Source: Acanthosepion lycidas
Taxonomy: Eukaryota; Mollusca; Cephalopoda; Sepiida; Sepiidae
Direction of reading: 5' to 3'
Length of the DNA: 64,000 nucleotides
NCBI GenBank assembly: GCA_963932145.1
Contig: OZ010613.1
Span: 44,791,841-44,855,840, forward strand
The translations under genes and the position numbers were made by a program. Each line of letters opens with the position of its first letter. Within the stretch, counting starts at the first letter, position 1. Shown one piece after another: positions 1 through 12,345 of this stretch. Below the pieces are notes generated by a model. That model was not told the DNA's origin. It did not search any database and was given only the letters and a program-made list of their open reading frames with translations.

Positions 1-380
1 AATACTGCATTTAAATCCATAAAGTCTAAATACTATAGATGAAAGTTTATAAGAACAATTATCACGAAAGTATTAATAGAAAAGGTACAAGGAAGCTGTT
101 AGAGTAGTGGTAAAAATAATTAAAGCTGAGGTGCCAGGTCAGAGCCAATAACTTTGTAGCGTCTTTGTATTTTATTAAGTATGTCTAAATTAGTGACAGA
201 AGTACCAGACCTTATGTAGCAGCAATATTCAAAAGACAAATAGTAGAATTATAATAATGTAAAATAAATTCTGTTGAGAAAAATTGTCTAGTACAACACT
301 GGGAACCAACTCTCCTAGCAGCAGACCTAGCAATTTATTCAATGTGATCTTTCCACTTCATGTTAGAGATAGGTCAGAGT
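1..380 (-). repeat. Repeat family 1 copy A (cut by window edge)
   Basis: It shares with the copies at 10103, 19009 and 46413 a run of landmarks in the same order: 'cataaagtct', 'gaacaattatcacgaaagta', 'accagacc', 'agcagcaatattcaa', 'gaaaaattgtctagta' and 'tttccacttcatgtta'. In this orientation it is the reverse of an element that ends in a poly(A) tail. The element's 3' end lies left of the window start. No coding capacity is seen. Confidence 0.7.
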
Positions 381-1157
381 TAATGACAGTCTGAAAGTGA
401 AAGGTGGAACTGACTTCAGTGGCAGACCAGCTACTGCTGCTGTCTGTGAATAGGAATAATGCTATAGTCTAATGCTCTCATGACAGCTGATAGAATACAA
501 TGCTCTCTGAAAGCCTTCAGGTGAGACGTGATAGTACCTACAGTTTCATACTGTCTTGTAGATTCAAAGGTCTGTGCAAAGTAGGTTTCTAGGATGCTGA
601 CACACTTTATGAAGCAGCAGAGGGTGGTTGTTGTACAAGAACTTCTGGAGTTGCATGATGAGGATTACAGTTCCCCAATGATAGTGAAAGAGGCAATTTG
701 CACAAAGAAAGCAACTTAGAAGCTTTAATGACATTGTTATACATTATTTTATTCAGTTAGAATACTGCATTTAAGAAGGAAAGATTGTTGAGGACTAGGT
801 TTGGAATCCTATTCAATTCAGGCTTGTTAAAAGCAGAACAGGGATTACTTTTTGACTGACTCTTTTAATCTTGTCAAAGGTTTGCATGTGTGTATTTTAA
901 TACTTGGTACAATACTTCCTCAATTATTGAAATGCTTTTGGACAGGTTGGAAAAAATCTTTGAATAATTCAAATTCTGCATAATTGAATGCTTAAATTAT
1001 CAAATGAACATTTTCTGAAAACAATTTTGTTTTATATCATCAAATAACTTTTTCAATTACTTTCTTCAGTTTTGTCTTTATTTCTTATGAAGAAAAAAAA
1101 AACAAAAAAACTGTTGTAATGGAATGTCCTACTCTCCTTATCTATTATGGACTGATT
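381..1157. other. Unassigned AT-rich sequence
   Basis: I see no gene, repeat copy or structure that I can name here, only short A runs near 1090. Confidence 0.4.
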
Positions 1158-1179
1158 TGTGTGTGTGTGTGTGTGTGTT

Positions 1180-1209
<30 letters not shown>
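1158..1209. repeat. Compound microsatellite (TG)n(TA)n
   Basis: TG repeats with one TT interruption pass directly into TA repeats. Confidence 0.95.
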
Positions 1210-1210
<1 letters not shown>

Positions 1211-1360
1211 GCACAGGATATACCTGGTGAACTTGCTTCAGTAATTACTAGTCTGCTAACCAATTTCATCTTTCAGTAGTGTATTCTCTTTTACAATAAA
1301 CCTCTTTCTTTCATCTAAGCCTGTTTTGTTGTTCCTTTCACTTGAGTACCACCTTTGTCT

Positions 1361-1445
1361 CAGTGGCGTAGCTAGGGGGGTGCCAGCACAGAAGGGGTGA
1401 CACAATGTGACCCCCCCCCCCAAACAATTTTTCAACCAGGCTAAG
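1361..1445. mobile_element. Terminal fragment of a hAT-like element
   Basis: CAGTGGCGTAGCTAGGGGGG at 1361 looks like the terminal inverted repeat common at the ends of hAT-type elements. A G-rich stretch, a C run (1411-1420) and 'aggctaaggtgcc' follow. No matching opposite end was found nearby, so this is probably a solo end or a truncated copy. Confidence 0.45.
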
Positions 1446-3150
1446 GTGCCAAAAATAGTCTGAAAACAGTGGTGGAGACGCAGGGTTTCCCAGGTATCAG
1501 AATCAAAAAATTTGTGCCTATTTTCTGATTCCAAAAACAATTCTTTTAAATTTTTAACTTAATTTTCCATTATTGGTACTAATGATAAATGTTTTTAAAT
1601 TATCACTAAAATTAAAATCATAATAACATCAAAATACGATGTAAATTTATTTTACTTGTATAAAGAAAAACAAAAAAATAAACTTTGCATAAATTCTCTA
1701 GGTAACCTTTAAAAGAATGCAGTTGATTTACAATATTCCGAAAAATGCTTACAAATTAAATAGAACATTTTTGTCAAAAAAATTACTTTCAAACATCATT
1801 TGATAATTAAATGGTACCCAGAAAATGATGCATTTGAAAATTAGCAACAGAAAATTACATCGACCATGAGCCAGTCGAGATTGTTAGATCTGGCTGTGCT
1901 GTCCATTGAAAATGAGCTTACAAGACACAGATTTTGACTGTCATTGACCAGTCTGCCACAATGAAAACAAGAAAACATTCATTCTAAGACCATAGTATTG
2001 AATGTCATTCTTTTGTGTATTGCTGTGTTTTGTATTTAGTTGTTCTGAAAGTGAACAGTTGCATTTTTCAAATCTTTTGATTTGAACTGATTATTTTGTA
2101 GTATTGGATTTTGTCTTGGATCATAGATGTAAACAGTAACATACCGGTCAGTAAAGTAGAGGTAGAGCATGTATGAAAATTTAGCTACAGCTAATCATTC
2201 AGCATAGGGTGACTAACTCCTAAAGCTGGATTAAAATAAATGTATTTATAAGGGGTAGCTTATCGTTGAAAGCACAACCAACTTAATCAATCGTTGAACA
2301 TAATTGCTTTGGTGTTTGAAATTGGACATTGGAACTGTTGAACTTTAAAATGAGCAATATTATCATCATCCCTTCAACATTTTCCAACATTGTCATAAAT
2401 GCAATACCCTGGCCACTTAGATGTTCATACCAAGGGCTGTCTGCATCGAAACAGTTATTTTTCATTCATTTACATCATTGTATGGTTTTCTAAATTCTGA
2501 AAATTCTTGTCTGATAGAAAATATTAGAATAGGTTCAGTTTGGATAGCTGAAAAATGATCAGAGGATTTCAATTTTCTCTTCATTTTACATTCAGATAAT
2601 CAAGGTACAACTGTATTTAGGACTTGCTGTAATAATTCTTGAATTAAAGATTGTTTATCGTTCACTGTAACAAAGATGCATAAATAGGTTTTGCTTTACT
2701 GTTAGCATCCTTTTATATTACACATTGTGTAAAATATAAATCATCATTTGTAATGAACTTTTAACACTGCTTTCTTTTCTTGTAAAGACTTCTGGTCTGA
2801 AGGAGGAACAATTTCATTCTTAGGCTGCGGCTGTTGGAAATCTTTTTCCAGGAAGCTAAGAAAACTTGGCTAATAATTTTCTTCCCCTAATTACGTCAAG
2901 TTTCTGACTATCAACTTGGAACAATTTGAGCTCTTGATTAGTTTTTAATCATCTTTTCAAAGACAGTGTTGAAAAGGTAACTTTGGGAATTGATCTTCAT
3001 TTTAGAATCTTAATTTTTACCTTGAAAAAATGTTTTTCGAGTTTTATTCCTGAAAAAAAAAAAAAAATCTAATGTTTCAAATGTCTAGGAAATCTTAGAT
3101 ACATTCCAGAGTTACTTCAATAATCCATTCAGTGTTGACTTTGTAGTGTG
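1446..3150. other. Unassigned AT-rich sequence
   Basis: No recognisable gene or repeat. Short open frames here have no family resemblance. Confidence 0.4.
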
Positions 3151-3753
3151 TTGTGTGTTTTTTTTTTTTTTTTTTTTTTTTTTGTTTTTTTTTTTAAATA
3201 CGTTTAATATTTGTGATAGCCTACTTTGGTAAGTACTTGCAGAATTGGCTTCATTTCTATTAGTAAACTGATAGCCATTAGATTATATACTTGGGTACCA
3301 GACTCTAGTTACTATCCTTCACTTTTTTTTTTTTTTTTTTTAATAAAATGCAACAAGGCACTGCAGCTATTGTTGAAAGTATATGGGAAAGAGAAAGCTG
3401 ATTACCTCATAGTTATGCTTTGCTGCAAATGTTATATATCTACCTTGGCTGGAAATGTACACATATTTCAGGGTGCTAATGTATTACTCATCTCTTCTAT
3501 TGCTGAAATTAGAGCTAAGAACCAGTTTAGGGTTAATTGTAGTTTTTACAATGGGTAAGTTGGTACGAATCCTTTGAAAAGCTTATAATGTATCTTAGCA
3601 GTATGAGTTGAACACTGTATTTAGTACTGTGTATAAATATTGATGTGCCAGCCTATTTGTATAAAACATTTTGTGCAGATGTGGGTAAACTTTATAATGA
3701 GGCCGTTATTTATATTTTTACCTATTATATCAAGCTGAAAAAACTTAAAGGCT

Positions 3754-3798
3754 GTGTGTGTGTGTGTGTGTGGTTTTTTTTTTTTTTTTTTTTTTTTT
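3754..3798. repeat. (GT)n followed by poly(T)
   Basis: About nine GT units run into a T tract of more than 20. Open frames on both strands across it are homopolymer translations. The similar T-rich tract at 3160-3195 stands alone. Confidence 0.9.
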
Positions 3799-3799
3799 G

Positions 3800-4520
3800 C
3801 CTGCAGAAAACCAAAATAGATCTTTTGGCATCTGTAAATAATCATAGATTTCACCTATGTATTTATTGAATTCTACCTTATTGACAATAATCACCATCAT
3901 GAACTCTTGCATCATATTTTATTTAAATATCTAGAAGGATTTATAAAAGTGTCAAGTAGTTAAAGAAAAAGATAATTTGGTTGTGTAACCTTCTAGACAC
4001 AAAATAAGGATTTGACTTAGCATTATACATAAATGTAAATTATTAAAATTGTTTGAAAATTTAAAAAAAAAGTAATTTGCTTTAAAAGAAAGATCTTGGG
4101 TCCCATTAATAATTACTGAAAATTTCAGTGGTCATAGCTGGATCTGTAGATGCAGAGGTGATGTAGACAAAAAAGACATTTGAATTGTAAGATTATTCAA
4201 GAATAATTCTTAATGTTAGATCTCTCTGTGATCTGACAAAAAATTAACATTTGTGAAATTCTCTAAATCCACTTGGAACTTTGGCAGCTGCCTAAACTTC
4301 TGCATTATAATCTGATGATGAAATATTCTTGCTGAAATTAGAGCAAGTAAAAAAAGTATGCTTGGTATTTGTACTGAAATTCATTCCTAAATCTTAGGCG
4401 TTGCTTCCCCTCAATCTCCCATGCTGAAGGGGTAATCACATGGTAAATTCCTAAAGCATCTTTGAAGGAAATGTTGTGAGGGGTCTTGAGAAACTTCCAA
4501 GTCTCTCTTTCTCGTATTAC
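3800..4520. other. Unassigned sequence
   Basis: AT-rich, with no gene or named repeat seen. 4390-4500 is more GC-balanced but does not match another part of the window. Confidence 0.35.
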
Positions 4521-4524
4521 TCCT

Positions 4525-4725
4525 TATAGGCATGTGGTTAGAATGTTTGCTTTCTAACCATGAGACCCGGGTTCAACTCTAACCATGGTTGATTTGTTAA
4601 TGTTATCAACCTTGAAAAATGATACCAGCATGTGGCATCTTTTGGAAAATGTCTGAAAACAATACCGTGGTGGTGACCCAAATCTTGTGAGTGAAATTGT
4701 GTAGATGGAACTATTTGGGAGCTGC
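4525..4725 (+). repeat. tRNA-derived SINE
   Basis: The head has a tRNA-like A box (gtggttagaatg, about 4533) and a B box (gggttcaactct, about 4569), the internal RNA polymerase III promoter of tRNA-derived SINEs. The tail contains 'cttgtgagtgaaattgtgta' and 'gatggaa', resembling the 'CTTGTGAGTGGATTTGGTAG' tail I associate from memory with cephalopod SINEs. A related tail fragment sits at 18795-18900. The sequence to 4990 is GC-balanced and may be part of the same or another element. Confidence 0.6.
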
Positions 4726-4990
4726 CAATGCTTATGCTAGCACTGAGTCCTTGTGACCAAGGTTTTTAATGTGCTGGCCTTGTTTAGACTGATCATGCCA
4801 GATAATGGTACTCTCTCCCAGAAACTAAGTTCCACTCAGCATAGTTATATGTGGGCTCTGCAGGTGTTGAACTAACATAAATATGTTTGAGCAGGTGTCT
4901 CTGACAGGGATTGGCTAGCCTCCCTATGTAGAGGCATACTCAGATACAAGCAACCAGTCATTGCCCCATAAGGAGGGGAAAAAGTAGATA

Positions 4991-6280
4991 TGTGTTGCTG
5001 TGTGTATATAGGGGTACTTTCAAACACAACTCTTTGTTTGAGTGGAAGGGAACAATTTTATTTGCATTTTTGCTTACAGGGGGTTTATATGCCATGATCA
5101 GTTTGAATAATCATACATGAGAACATCTACTTTCACTCTCCAAGTTCCCTTATAAAAAAGGTTTTAAAAACAATTTCTTCTAAGTGTTGCATATAACTTT
5201 ACACGCAGTCAAACTATTTTGAATAAGTTAAATTCCAAGAAAAAAACCTATATAGGAAAGTATTTTTATCAAGCTTTTGAAGGAAATGTGACCCATATTT
5301 GAAATTGATAATCTGATGAACACAGCTGTACGAGTCACAGTAGCAAATAACATCTCGATATCACACCTGCTGAAATAGTATACACATTCTGTTATTTACA
5401 TGAGTGAATGAAAAATAAAAACAAAGGCAGATAATCACTCCTCTCAAACCGGGATTAGTAATTAAATTACCAGACAAAGAAAACAGTCAAAAATTATAAA
5501 TGTAACATTTTGACCTGAAAGCTCGAATGGCTGCTTTTATTATACCGTTTCACTCACGGCTGAAATCAAATGAAAATACATTGCTTCAGTGAAAATGATT
5601 TAAAAACTTTAATTACAATTAATGATTATCAGAGCTTTATTTGTAATGAAAACAAATCTTAGACATATCATTTAGGCAAACTTTTGACTGTTCAAATATT
5701 CACTTTAAATTTTTTAGAAAGAGGATAAAAAAAAATGCTTATCACTTGAAGTAACTCTTCCAACTGTTTCTCCTTTCTACTGTAGGAAAATGTGTATGCT
5801 TCCCCAAAATAGAATTGAACATTGCCAAAAGGTGAAAAAAAAAAAGATAATAAAATAAATAAAGTTCTTCAAAATAGTGGAAAAATGTCCACTATAGAAT
5901 AGTTGCTAACATTATCTAGAAAAATTGATTTATAATTTCTAGCTCTTGATAATTTTAAGTTCATATCTATAAATACTTCGTTAATCTTAAATTTTCCTCA
6001 AGTTTGATCTGTTACTGATATTGGTCACTAAATATGTCCTTCCCATTAATGACATTTTGGAACTTTAATATTCATATATTTCATTGATTTCCAAGATTAA
6101 AACTTTTGCAAGACTCACTTTATTTTTCCTTAAGTCTATCGTAGCATGACATGCTTTACCTGGAACTCTGAAAGCCAGTTATAGAAGCTTATATCTAACC
6201 ATGTTTTCACTGCCATTTTTGTCTTTTTCACATACTTGTCATCTTGGTAATATCTTAAATTTTATTAGAGGAAGCTTTAT
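4991..6280. other. Unassigned AT-rich sequence
   Basis: No gene or named repeat recognised. A 25-base T tract follows at 6286-6310. Confidence 0.4.
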
Positions 6281-6484
6281 GAACTTTTTTTTTTTTTTTT
6301 TTTTTTTTTTGTTAGTTCTAGCATTATCTTTGTCCAGGTTAATATACCAACAAATAATTACTTGTATACATGCAATAGGAAGATGCAGGTATTTTTTTAA
6401 AGTCAATTCATGCATTGTTAAAACTGGACATGAATTAGTGCTGCGTGAGGAGTACAAAAACTAGTTTTCATCAAAGATTACCGC

Positions 6485-7287
6485 CAGGGATGTCCAAACT
6501 TTTTTCAAAGAGTCAGATTTGATAAGGTGGAATATACATAAGGGGCAACCTTTCTGCTTGTCATTCTTTGAACCATTAAAAGTAAATGCAAATGAACTCT
6601 TATGAAAAATTTATTGCAAATGGCATAGTTTCATTTCTTCACATGCATGACAAATAAATTTAAACAGGTTTTACTAAAATCACTTGGCCTGTCATATCTG
6701 AAGATGAAGTAAAATGTCTGAGAGAAAAAAGAACTTCCAGGAAGCTATAATATATCTCTGCTTAATCTTAAACATTAGATATTATTGGTAATTAATGTTG
6801 TCAACTTTTAAGTTAAAATCATATGAATAGAAATAACACCAACATTCATCTTCCTCAGAAGTCCAAATATATTTATAACTGATTTTTGATCAACACAAAA
6901 CACATTTAATTCACTAAGATTTTTAGAATCTATTCCTCTCTATGACCAAAACAAATAATTTGCCTGCACTAATGTGAAGGGTGATACTGAGATTTGGACT
7001 GCAGTATGTAGACCAGGTCTGGTTCAAAGGCAGTATTTTTATTCTATTTTTTTTTTTTATTATTATTATTATTATATATAAATTGGCTGGCCAGGGTCAC
7101 ACTGTCGGAGGGTGGCTACACAGCACTGATTTTTGGTAAGATATGAAATTGTATTTTGTATGTACTCTACATATTCTCACAAGACTGGTGGGCCGTAAAT
7201 GATGTATTCTTTGACAGAGGATGGGGGTCATTTGAAAATTGACTGCAGGCCATAATTGGCCTGTGGGACAGACTTTGGGCATTCCTG
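6485..7287. mobile_element. Non-autonomous hAT-like element (803 bp)
   Basis: The left end CAGGGATGTCCAAAC and the right end, read in reverse complement as CAGGAATGCCCAAAG, form imperfect terminal inverted repeats. The right interior (gggccgtaaatgatg, ggccataattggcctgtggg) has the alternating 'gggcc/ggccc' pattern seen near the ends of Charlie-like hAT elements. The flanking 8-mers match poorly, so the target duplication is not clear. There is no transposase. A (TTA)n-(TA)n patch lies inside at about 7058-7080. Confidence 0.6.
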
Positions 7288-8002
7288 CTTTAAGCTGTTT
7301 TCTGGCATGTTTTTTGTTTTTGAAACTCTAAAAACAGTTAAAAGTATAACTGGTTTAACATTAACCATTCTTGAAGTTTATATAATGACTTGAGATTAAA
7401 TCAAACCTCAAATTTGGTCTACATTTGTGAAGAATGTTCCTGCTATTAACAAGGCTAATTTGTATTTTATGATTTAGTTAAATCACTTCAACTTTGTCTG
7501 CAACCTTTTGCTCAGTAGTCACTACTGTGCATTTTAAAAAGTTTCAACATTTCATGTGCTTTTTCTTTATTTGTACATGATGTTAATGACTTTGAAAAAT
7601 AGAAGTTCTTCTCTATTGAGAGCTTGGTTGAGGAAATGTGCACCATGACTAAAAATGATTTTACTTAAGATTTTGTTTCTATTAAGACAGTTGTACTCCA
7701 TATAAAACCCAGAATTTGAAATTAATTTTCCCAGGTAAGTAAACCACTATCACTTCTAAAGATTGATTTATCACAATCCTGCCATACCTTTTTTTTCCCT
7801 GTTATGATGTCAGACTTGTCTATATTTAATAACTTAAAATTATAAAGAAATTCTCTTGTATACATAGGTTTTGTTGAAAACGACATTACACCTTTAATGA
7901 ACTTCATTTTTGAATGCCTGATGTTAAGGTTTGTTTCATTTTAAGCTTGTGAATTTTATTTATGACCCAGCTATGGACTATAACTTGCTTAAACTTATTT
8001 TC
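7288..8002. other. Unassigned AT-rich sequence
   Basis: No gene or named repeat recognised. Confidence 0.35.
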
Positions 8003-8157
8003 CAGTTCACCCTCTTCCCCAATCCTCTTGAACAGGAGTAGAGGTTTCTCTTGTTTCCTGTTTAGGATTGTTTCTGGTTCCTACTAAAGTCTTATTTTTT
8101 TTCACTTTCAGTAGCCTTTTGTTTCTTAGTGGCATTATTGCCTTGTTTGGGGTGAAC

Positions 8158-8195
<38 letters not shown>
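8003..8195 (+). repeat. Repeat family 2, 3' part, with 32-base poly(A) tail
   Basis: It contains 'ccaatcctcttgaacaggag', 'tttcctgtttaggattg' and 'ggttcctactaaagtctt', and ends 'cttagtggcattattgcctt' 'gtttggggtgaactgatt' followed by A32. The same order occurs at 51350-51839 and 58382-58822, and reversed at 11986-12345. The A tail marks it as a retroposed copy. Confidence 0.7.
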
Positions 8196-8197
<2 letters not shown>

Positions 8198-8399
8198 ATG
8201 TAAGGTTACTTTTATCAGTAGCCCTTTTAAAAGGGACTTGTAATTGCTTTTAAAGAAAAATTTTCTTGTCTTAATTTCACATGAGTCAATAGCCTCGGTG
8301 GTGCAGTAATTTAGTTCAGTCCCTGGGGAGGGTAATGTGTACTTGAACTCTGGAAACAGCATAAGCAGTTACTAAAAATAAGAACTAGACTAGACATGG

Positions 8400-8575
8400 G
8401 CTGTGAAATGAGAACTGTCGAATGATTAAAGGTTTCATTTTGGAATTCCCTTTGGATTACCCGGATCAACATAAACCAAATGAAAGCCAGAGAGCACAAT
8501 GGCCAAAACATTGTGATAACAGCTGCAAAGATGCAGACAATGAACTACATGTAAATAGTATAAATGATTTTATAA
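8400..8575 (+). repeat. Dispersed 'GCCAGAG' repeat copy (family 4)
   Basis: 'aagccagagagcacaatggc', 'aaaacattgtgataac' and 'catgtaaatagt' align with copies at 35805, 61590 and 63230, and with reversed pieces at 24722 and 36178. The reconstructed order is a GCCAGAG...CACAAT block, GAAACATTGTGATAA, a GATGAGGACAATAGTCCG block, then ATGTAAATA. No open frame. Confidence 0.6.
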
Positions 8576-9073
8576 CCTATGAAATATAAAACCAGAATGA
8601 GTTTCAGTGAAATAATGTAAGCATTATGAACTTATTAACTTTTACTGAAAGATACTGAGAATATGTTGGCTAGTCTATTTTTAAATATTTTAAACCTTTT
8701 CTAAGAAACTCTAGCAAACAAGAGGATTCGGAAGGTCATGGCCGAGTCATGGCCATTGAGATCCATTGCTAAAGTGGAAATGGGAAGATAGACACTAGTT
8801 CATATCAAAATTGGAATTAACAAATTCATTTCCTTTAAGACCTCACACAATTTACAAGTAAATGAATTTAAACAACTTGTAACCTTGTTATGAATATGAA
8901 AGAAACTAAATGCTGTCATGTGCCTACCATACAATTTTAGAAATAAAAACCTTTTTCCAAAAATAACATTCTATAATCGACTGGCTTGTCTACTCCGAAG
9001 CTTACTGTCACACACTGATTCTCCTGGATTAATTGCATAATCTTCAGTGCTTCACCATTGTAAAAGATTTAAA

Positions 9074-9235
9074 TTTTGGAATGCAAATAAGAGCAGATGT
9101 CCTTTTCTGAAACAGATGGCCAATGTCATATGGATACCTATTACCGGCGTAGATGCTGAACGTTCATTTTCTCAGTATAAACTATAAATTATGGGAAAAA
9201 TCTATAAAACTCTACCAAAAATTGGAGTGTTGAAA

Positions 9236-9240
<5 letters not shown>
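9074..9240 (+). pseudogene. hAT transposase C-terminal fragment (decayed)
   Basis: One frame reads FWNANKSRCPFLKQMANV, then IWIPITGVDAERSFSQYKL, then a stop, then degraded codons ending near a (TA)n tract. P-x-x-x-VDAERSFSxYK is the core of the dimerisation domain at the C-terminus of hAT-family transposases (usual form S-x-D-x-ERSFS). Only this end is recognisable, and the upstream sequence to about 8700 is too decayed to read. It is non-functional. The motif is specific enough that I prefer hAT over any host gene. Confidence 0.6.

Positions 9241-9276
<36 letters not shown>
9241..9276. repeat. (TA)18 microsatellite
   Basis: Uninterrupted TA dinucleotides. Confidence 0.97.
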
Positions 9277-9278
<2 letters not shown>

Positions 9279-10090
9279 CCCTCAAACCACAGTTAAAAAA
9301 TCCTGTTATTTATCCACCAAGATATGAAAGATGAATTGATATCTCTACAGTAAATCCAAAACACAATATGATGAAAAGAAAATTACTTTTTCCTCTCAAA
9401 ATACAGAATTACATCTGATATAACCTGTTCTGTTAGTGGAATTATACAATATGCACTATGACCAGAAATATCCCCCCTCCCCTGAAAAAAAATATCATTT
9501 TTCATATTACTTTTGATTAAGCACTCAACATTATGACTATAAAAAAAAAAAAATTAATTTTTTGTTTTTTTTATAAAAGTAAATAGTGATATGCTGATTC
9601 CATGTCAGTGTCTTTGGGGCTAACTTATGAAGCTGAAGAGATTAGCAAGTTTATGAGCTATCATGTCGGTTTTGTGAGTACCTTATATTATGAATGGTTG
9701 ATATTCTGTAAAAAAGAATTCTCTTCTCTTCACCCCTCACTTGCTTTACTATTTGTTACCTTTTTTTTTTTTTTTTTTTCTTTTCTCTTCCCATCTAAAA
9801 ATTATTTCAGAGGTGAAATTGTCTAGCCTCTTAACTGAGTACACTTGAACCTGAGTAAATTAAGGATGGTTTTAAACAAAGAAACAACCTTATCCCTATT
9901 TACATTTCCAAGATGGACCTTTCCACAATCCTCCAACCACCTCTGTTACCTTTATACCAATCTATCCCTCAAAAATTTTATTAAAAATAAGAAATCTAAT
10001 TCTTTTGTAACTAGAGATGTGACCTGATGAACCAGGGAAAATAAATTATAGTCGTGTAGACTTAAGGTTGTCTATTTCTTATTTAACACA
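9277..10090. other. Unassigned AT-rich sequence
   Basis: No gene or named repeat recognised; T tract at 9762-9779. Confidence 0.35.
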
Positions 10091-10093
<3 letters not shown>

Positions 10094-10124
<31 letters not shown>

Positions 10125-10905
10125 CATTTTCACCCCCAAGGAAGGCAATAAAGACAGTATGTGCGAGGGATTGCTGAACATGAGAATAAAAAGAAAACCT
10201 TAGAGAACAATAAAAACGGGAATTAACACAGTTGACATTGGATCTAAACTTTTTGAAAATCAAGATTGACTGAAGAAACTTAGCATAGAAATTATGGCTA
10301 CATCTACCAGTTTCAATTGTAAAATGATGTGACATTGCCTTTGATTTAATACTACACTTAAATCCATAAAGTCTGTACCAAAGAGGAAAGCTCAGCAAAA
10401 TAATTACCATGAAAATATAGAAAAAGCACAGGGAAGATTTTATAGCAATGGAAAGTGACATTGCAGATACTTTTTTGTATTTTATCAAGAATCTCTAAAT
10501 AAAAAGCAAAAATATCTGACTAGATGTAGCAGCAATATTCAATGCATTGATGAATGGTACACTTGTAAAATAGATTCTGGCAAGAAAAATTGTCTAGTAC
10601 AACAGTGAACCAACTTTCCAAGCAGCAGACATAATTGATTCAATATAATCTTTCTACTTCATGTTAGTGTAAAACATTAGCTTGAGAAGGTGCAAGGAGT
10701 CTCTCTACTTGGAGATTAGTGTCCTTCATGCTGATGAAAGGCAAAAGATGTTCTCTAAGACTGTAAAGAGAGCAGTTTCATTTAGGAGGCATTAAAATTA
10801 ACAGGTCACTTCTTGCGCCAGTTAACAGATTGTAGTTTTTTGTTTTTTATATCTGCCAATTTGACCTTATCAAACTGATCACTTATTAAGGTTATTGATC
10901 AGTGA
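10094..10905 (-). repeat. Repeat family 1 copy B, reverse orientation, with T tract
   Basis: A T28 run (10094-10122) is followed by 'atcattttcacccccaagga', the reverse complement of the family's 3' tail. Then come 'gttgacattgg', 'cagtttcaattgtaaaatga', 'aaatccataaagtct', 'aattaccatgaaaatata', 'agcagcaatattcaatgcat', 'gaaaaattgtctagtacaac' and 'tctacttcatgttag'. It is about 80% alike by eye to the copy at 19009. In the opposite direction it reads as an element of about 780 bp ending in poly(A). The open frame through it is incidental. Confidence 0.75.
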
Positions 10906-11985
10906 CATTATGTAGTGTTTTTATTAGTGCTCTGTATTTTGATAACTTATTTTGCTAGTGCAGCAAATTATTTATCTATGGGCTTACTGTAAGATACAAG
11001 AAAGATTCTGTACAGGCAAACTACACTTGATGTTAGTGGAGCTACATTTTTTAAATGTAGCTGTTTTTCAGAAACTTGTGTAGTTGCTAAGTTCTGATTT
11101 AACTGTAATTTATCAAAACCATTATACAAAGTATTTTTATAAAATTTAGTCAATGGTATCCTCCTATTTGGATTCCAAGGAAGTTTTCCAAAGATTTAAG
11201 CTTTGCACTTGAGATAATATAATAAAAAAAAAAAATGAAACCCAAAAAAACTCTTGTACCACTCCTAAATTTAATGCCTATGTTGAATAATGTAGGTTTT
11301 TCTTGAGCGATATATTTAATACATTTGGTAAAATTTCAGGTTTTAAGATAACTGACAAATTTTGTTATGCTTTCTTTATCAAATTTTCCCTTTTTGAATT
11401 CAAAAAGAACTAAATTAAAATTTTATAGGATATAAAGCCAATTGTGGTATAGAATCCAAATTTTTTTTGGCTCTTTTGTCTGTTACAATAGAGATGCTAG
11501 GTCATGTGACTATCTTTTTGAAAGTTTTATTTTTTTAATCAATAGCTGCATATTGCCCTTTGTGAGCAACATTGGCGACTTTTGGCAATGTGCTCTTTTC
11601 TCTTCACTCACTCAAATTTAGACTAGTGTTAAAAGGAAAATTAGTGTTATAAAATATTGCCCTTTTAGTAACTTATTGATTCCTTTTTACATTTGTACTA
11701 AGTTACATGCTAAATATTATACTTAAGCAGTTTTTAATCTCTTGGCAAACATAGACAAATGTTGCCAGAATTCTAATGTATTTTCTTTCTTAATAGGATT
11801 TAATATCACTCTTCTCTTTAAACCATAGCTCAATGGAAGGTCAAATGATCTCTTAAGTAATTTAATAGAAGATATTACAGGTGTTGCTCACTTGAGAGCC
11901 TTTGCAAATTGATCAAAATGCATTGGGATTTGAATTTCTGTAATTTCTATAAAACCAAATACTTGGAATCTGTTTTCTAATTTGA
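10906..11985. other. Unassigned AT-rich sequence
   Basis: No gene or named repeat recognised. Confidence 0.35.
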
Positions 11986-12345
11986 TTCGTTTAATTCATC
12001 CTGTAAATTCTTTTTTTTTTTTTTTAATCCCCCACCCCACCCCAAAAAATCGAGGAAATAATGCCATTAAGATGCAGAGGGATATTGTGAGTGAAAGAGA
12101 ATGTGAAGACTTTAGAAGGGACTGGAAATGGGAGATAAACCCCTACTGGAACAATGTGACTCAGATGATAGGCAAACCCATATACTCCTAAAACTGTTCG
12201 AAGTATAAAGTTGAAATACTGTAGAAGTAATTGGAAACCTGATCTTAAACAGGAAACTAGGGATAAACTTCTATTCCTGTTCAAAATGCTGGGGAAGAGT
12301 CTGAGCTGAATGATAGACAAATCTATCTATTACAAAGCTCTACTG
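11986..12345 (-). repeat. Repeat family 2, reverse orientation
   Basis: A T run (12010-12025) and 'ccccaccccaaaaaatcgag' are followed by 'aataatgccattaagatgca', 'aaacaggaaactagggataa' and 'tgataggcaaacccatatac'. These are the reverse complements of the landmarks in the copies at 51350 and 58382. Short open frames on both strands here come from the repeat. Confidence 0.65.

Noticed and set aside
3226..3558. 110-codon + strand frame as an IGF2BP upstream exon
   Set aside because: It crosses a T tract and shows no RRM1 motif; the GTAAGT at 3555 has no supporting upstream acceptor or homology.
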